Shown here: in pieces, positions 61,291 to 64,000 of the stretch
Numbering within the stretch: the first letter of the stretch is position 1
Layout: the number at the start of each line of letters is the position of its first letter
Source: Saccharofermentans sp.
GTDB lineage: Bacteria > Bacillota > Clostridia > Saccharofermentanales > Saccharofermentanaceae
Assembly (NCBI GenBank): GCA_024691325.1
Contig: JAILNR010000015.1
Span: forward strand, 33,437-97,436
DNA: 64,000 bases
Reading direction: 5' to 3'
Notes under the pieces: model-generated
Database searches by the model: none
Seen by the model: the letters and a program-made list of their open reading frames with translations, nothing else
What the model was told of the DNA's origin: nothing
Program-made: the position numbers and the translations under genes

Positions 61291-62445
61291 TTATTGCAGG
61301 TCATCGTATTCTTCGTATGTTAATGCATAATCCGATCCCTTCGTCATTGATTCAAGAATAATATAAGAAACACAATTGATCCTTATCTGAAGTTGATCCC
61401 CCTCTTCACTCACCAAAAATGTATCGAGTGTTTGCATGGAATCAAGCGGAGTTCCTCTTACCATTCCCCCGAATTCCTGAAGATTAAGGTTCTTACTGTC
61501 CTTCATCTCCTCCATCGTATTGAAGAAATAGTCTCCGCTGTCAAAATAAACAATAGGTATATTCATCTCATCAAACGGAACATAATCCGACTTATTGGCT
61601 GATACTTCACGATAGATATCATCAAACGAATCTCCATTAAGATCAGTAATTACACCTGACTCATTGTAATAAAGACTGAAACCATACTGCGTGTACAGCA
61701 AACTCTCATATGTGACATCATAAGCCTGATACAGCTTTCTTCTCATCTGATACTTCTGGGACATATTAAGTGAATTGTAACCTGCCGAAGCATAGACCTT
61801 GTCACCTCCATATATACTGTCAATACAGTACATACAGTCAATCGAGGATGATACCTCTTCAGTAAGTGAAGACACAAAAGCCCTTGCTCCCGCATAGTTA
61901 TCATTCCCTGCACCAAAAGCAACAATGATGACATCAAAAGCCAGATTCTCATATGAGGATATGTTTTTGGCTATGGTAAGCAAACATCCTATACCTGACG
62001 CATTATCGGAAATACCGTCATAACCGTAAGATGGATCCACCTGGGATGCTGAGAATGAATCATCATAATGTGCCCCGATGATAATGGTTCTCCTTGTCTC
62101 ATTCGGATTACCATACTCATCCATAGTAACGAATCCCTTACCGGAAACAGTAACAATATAATTAGATGATGTACCGCCATAAAGATTAGTAAAATCCTGC
62201 CTGGATACTTCATATCCCAATTCTTCAAACTTAGATCTGATATATTCCCCTGCCTGAGCTTCTTCGGCCGAATATGCAGGCCTGTAAGGATACAAAGTCG
62301 CAAGTTCACGGGCTATATCGGCACCATAAGAACCGTAATCCGCCTGAAGCGCTGAAGCATCACCATCGTCCGAACAGGAAGCAACAGGAATGATAAAACA
62401 TAACAATGCAAGCAATAAAGCTAATGCCTTAACAGATCTTCTCAT
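61291..62445 (-). CDS. M28-like peptidase lipoprotein with missing catalytic glutamates
   Basis: 384 residues. Signal peptide with lipobox VASC (Cys24), then an M28 aminopeptidase-like domain. First metal ligand His in IIIGAHYDDS (about 121-130) and bridging Asp in GISDNASGIG (about 144-153) are kept, and CIDSIYGG keeps a late Asp. The usual GAEE pair (catalytic base and metal ligand) reads AFGAGNDNYAG (about 176-186), and the last His region reads SGDYFFNTMEE with no His. It is therefore probably inactive or acts by another means. It overlaps the AroB-like gene by 4 bp (ATGA), so the two are coupled. Confidence 0.8.
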   Translation of the reverse strand: MRRSVKALALLLALLCFIIPVASCSDDGDASALQADYGSYGADIARELATLYPYRPAYSAEEAQAGEYIRSKFEELGYEVSRQDFTNLYGGTSSNYIVTVSGKGFVTMDEYGNPNETRRTIIIGAHYDDSFSASQVDPSYGYDGISDNASGIGCLLTIAKNISSYENLAFDVIIVAFGAGNDNYAGARAFVSSLTEEVSSSIDCMYCIDSIYGGDKVYASAGYNSLNMSQKYQMRRKLYQAYDVTYESLLYTQYGFSLYYNESGVITDLNGDSFDDIYREVSANKSDYVPFDEMNIPIVYFDSGDYFFNTMEEMKDSKNLNLQEFGGMVRGTPLDSMQTLDTFLVSEEGDQLQIRINCVSYIILESMTKGSDYALTYEEYDDLQ

Positions 62446-63500
62446 GACTTTACTCCTTCGTTATCTGAATCAATCACAAGAAGTCTTTTACACAATATCT
62501 GCTCTGCTTCCTCTATTGTTACCTTCTTAACCATCCAGCGTTTATTCTCTTCATTCGTCATATCAACCAACTCTACCATCTGTCCCGAACTCCGGGAAAG
62601 ATTCTCCTTAATAATCTTCATAATCGATTTTGTCGAAACACCGTCAAGCTTAGTGGGTAAACCGAGCATTCCGTAAATCTTTGCAAGCGGTTCTCTAATT
62701 TTGGAATCCACACAACAGTATAAGCTTAACGCAAGGGCCTCTCCTTCGGAATAGTTCATAAAACGGAAATACCCTTCAATAGCTGAAGCAATCTCGTTTC
62801 CAAGAGTTAAAAGCTTCGGTGAAGCTGAACTGACACTATTGCGTATCGAATATACATGGTTAAGAAATTCCCTGTTATTCTTCTTGCCGACAAGTTCAAG
62901 AAGCAGGTTAAGGTCAGCAAGCACAGCCAATCTTACGATATCCGCATAACCGTTATGCTTGATCTTATCGGGAACAGTCTTAAGAAAATCAGGATCGATC
63001 ACAGCGGCAACAGGAGAAAAAGGAGAACTTATAACGTTCTTAAATCTCTTGGAGTTAAGAAACACCTTATCTGCAACAGCGCTTCCATACATTGAATCCG
63101 GTGTGGTAGGCACTGCGACAAGATTTATCCCCCCTTCGAAAACAGATGCGCAGAAACCCGCGACATCAATTATGCTTCCGCCACCAAGTGCGATCAACCA
63201 GTCATTAGAACCAAAGCGGAAATCAACAAGATACTCATAGACCGATTCAGCTTCTTTAAGCCCTTTAGTTCCGTCAGAACACTCCACAGGAATCAGAACA
63301 GGCTTTACACCTCTCTCAAGAAACTGTTCTTCAAAACGGTTATAGTAATAACCGCTGACTATCCTGTCAGTAACGATAGCAACCTTAACCGTATCTGCAT
63401 CAGCCTTATATCCGTCAAATACAAGGGATGAAACGAACTTCATCGCCTCACCTGTACCACAGTAACAGTTATATGGCTTATTGGTACTAAGAATATCCAT
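62442..63500 (-). CDS. 3-Dehydroquinate synthase-like protein with lost metal site
   Basis: 352 residues with the AroB fold: NAD loop IALGGGSIIDVAGFCASVFEGG (about 103-124, quoted in part), AVPTTPDSMYGSAVADK (about 129-145) and RFKNVISSPFSPVAAVIDPDFLKTVP. In AroB the metal is held by one Glu and two His. Here GYADIVR has Asp187 for Glu, GNEIASAIEG has Asn235/Ser239 where GHxxGHAIE carries His, and NYSEGEAL lacks the His of HGEAV. The DSSVGGK segment is also altered. It is thus not expected to make dehydroquinate. The ATG lies 7 nt after an extended -10 with no Shine-Dalgarno. It is coupled to the M28-like gene. Confidence 0.78.
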   Translation of the reverse strand: MDILSTNKPYNCYCGTGEAMKFVSSLVFDGYKADADTVKVAIVTDRIVSGYYYNRFEEQFLERGVKPVLIPVECSDGTKGLKEAESVYEYLVDFRFGSNDWLIALGGGSIIDVAGFCASVFEGGINLVAVPTTPDSMYGSAVADKVFLNSKRFKNVISSPFSPVAAVIDPDFLKTVPDKIKHNGYADIVRLAVLADLNLLLELVGKKNNREFLNHVYSIRNSVSSASPKLLTLGNEIASAIEGYFRFMNYSEGEALALSLYCCVDSKIREPLAKIYGMLGLPTKLDGVSTKSIMKIIKENLSRSSGQMVELVDMTNEENKRWMVKKVTIEEAEQILCKRLLVIDSDNEGVKS

Positions 63501-63507
63501 AGAATAA

Positions 63508-63516
63508 ATAATACCA
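63508..63516 (-). promoter_or_regulatory. Extended -10 abutting the AroB-like start codon (leaderless layout)
   Basis: Minus-strand TGGTATTAT (TG-N-TATTAT) ends 7 nt before the ATG at 63500. No Shine-Dalgarno lies between. The rest of the 73-bp gap to the next gene is AT-rich with no hairpin seen. Confidence 0.6.
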
Positions 63517-63573
63517 TTATTCTAAAAATACTCACAAGATTTTAGACGATTAACGCAAAACCAATAAATGATC

Positions 63574-64000
63574 TCAGAAAGAATCGATAGAACTGCTTGT
63601 TGAATTAGTCTCAGAAGGAATTGTATCAACTGCAACCCAATAACCATTTTCATCTTGCTGATATGTATGTCGAGGTTGATGATTGCTGAATTCTGGAATT
63701 ATATCCTCATATTTGCTGATAATATCATCCGGACGTACAACATTAGGATCATATGTCCATACATCATCACTCATGCAATAGCATAAGAGACCAATATCTG
63801 CAGATTGAAACCAAATATTATAGGTCTGGCTCTCCCAAACCATGCCCCAATAATCCATAGAACGACATGGCTCAAGCTCACATATCAACTCATCATCGGT
63901 TGATTTATATATACTAACGAAGACCATATGACAGTTTTCCTTATCATCATATTCAACCGATTGAATCGAGTAGTACTTTCCGTCATAAGAATATTGTTTC
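63574..64000 (-). CDS. Hypothetical protein, C-terminal part (cut by window edge)
   Basis: The frame stays open past an internal ATG at 63927 to the right edge (reading KQYSYDGKYYSIQSVEYDD), so this is the 3' part of a longer gene; 141 residues are visible. I do not recognise a family. It is rich in Tyr, Trp, Asp and Ser, with MDYWGMVWESQTYNIWFQSADIG and CYCMSDDVW, looks like a compact beta domain of a secreted or surface protein, and ends in a Thr/Ser-rich tail. A signal peptide, if any, lies outside the window. There is no terminator after it. Confidence 0.6.
   Translation of the reverse strand, partial: KQYSYDGKYYSIQSVEYDDKENCHMVFVSIYKSTDDELICELEPCRSMDYWGMVWESQTYNIWFQSADIGLLCYCMSDDVWTYDPNVVRPDDIISKYEDIIPEFSNHQPRHTYQQDENGYWVAVDTIPSETNSTSSSIDSF

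Overview
The window is 64 kb of bacterial chromosome, densely coding. The longest non-coding gap is about 180 bp, and no gap exceeds 300 bp. Several things point to an anaerobic Gram-positive of the class Clostridia (Bacillota). GC content is moderate to low and Shine-Dalgarno sites are strong (AGGAGG type). The PhoH / 7TM-HD / YbeY / Era / RecO order is typical of Firmicutes. There is a two-subunit dihydroorotate dehydrogenase (PyrK/PyrD type B), a feoA-feoA-feoB cluster with a Cys-rich FeoB-associated peptide, a biotin-dependent carboxyltransferase operon and a D-lactate dehydrogenase. The many Ser/Thr/acidic-rich lipoproteins suggest a gut or rumen lineage; I cannot name a genus. I saw no tRNA, rRNA, CRISPR array, insertion sequence or prophage.

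Layout. (1) 1-12578, plus strand: the end of a pyrimidine operon (pyrF, pyrK, pyrD, pyrE), an acyl-CoA ligase, TldD/TldE, an O-acetylhomoserine sulfhydrylase, a lipoprotein, and the ferrous-iron operon feoA-feoA-feoB plus a 57-aa Cys-rich membrane peptide. The iron operon has a strong promoter overlapped by two dyads and ends in an intrinsic terminator. (2) 12756-26570, minus strand: aminotransferase, HtpG, PurL, RsmA, a ZapA-like protein, a U32 peptidase-family protein, dUTPase, an alpha/beta-hydrolase-fold protein, TsaD, SmpB and VanZ-like. (3) 26651-29035, plus strand: a nuclease-helicase fusion. (4) 29036-43577, minus strand: a carboxyltransferase operon resembling methylmalonyl-CoA:pyruvate transcarboxylase; then pnp, ymdB-like, lspA, rluD; then phoH, 7TM-HD, a fused ybeY-era, recO and an MFS transporter. 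(5) 43669-45638, plus strand: a tyrosine recombinase and a D-lactate dehydrogenase-like enzyme. (6) 45642 to the right edge, minus strand: a hypothetical-protein fragment, an AroB-like protein with a lost metal site, an M28-like lipoprotein, a DUF3048 lipoprotein, a degenerate PP2C/SH3 membrane protein, an M18 aminopeptidase, an amidohydrolase, a heterodimeric ABC exporter, murD, and a four-gene membrane cluster (sensor, sensor-MFS fusion, sigma-2-like/TM protein, serpin lipoprotein).

Most noteworthy: the sensor / sensor-MFS / sigma-2-like / serpin cluster at 45.6-50.5 kb; a YbeY-Era fusion; four enzyme-fold proteins that have lost catalytic residues; a recurrent leaderless layout in which an extended -10 lies 6-7 nt from the ATG at four loci; and an elaborate pnp leader with a long hairpin, an anti-Shine-Dalgarno element and a promoter tucked against the upstream operon's terminator. 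Start codons were moved from the longest open frame where a Shine-Dalgarno site or family length favoured an internal start.
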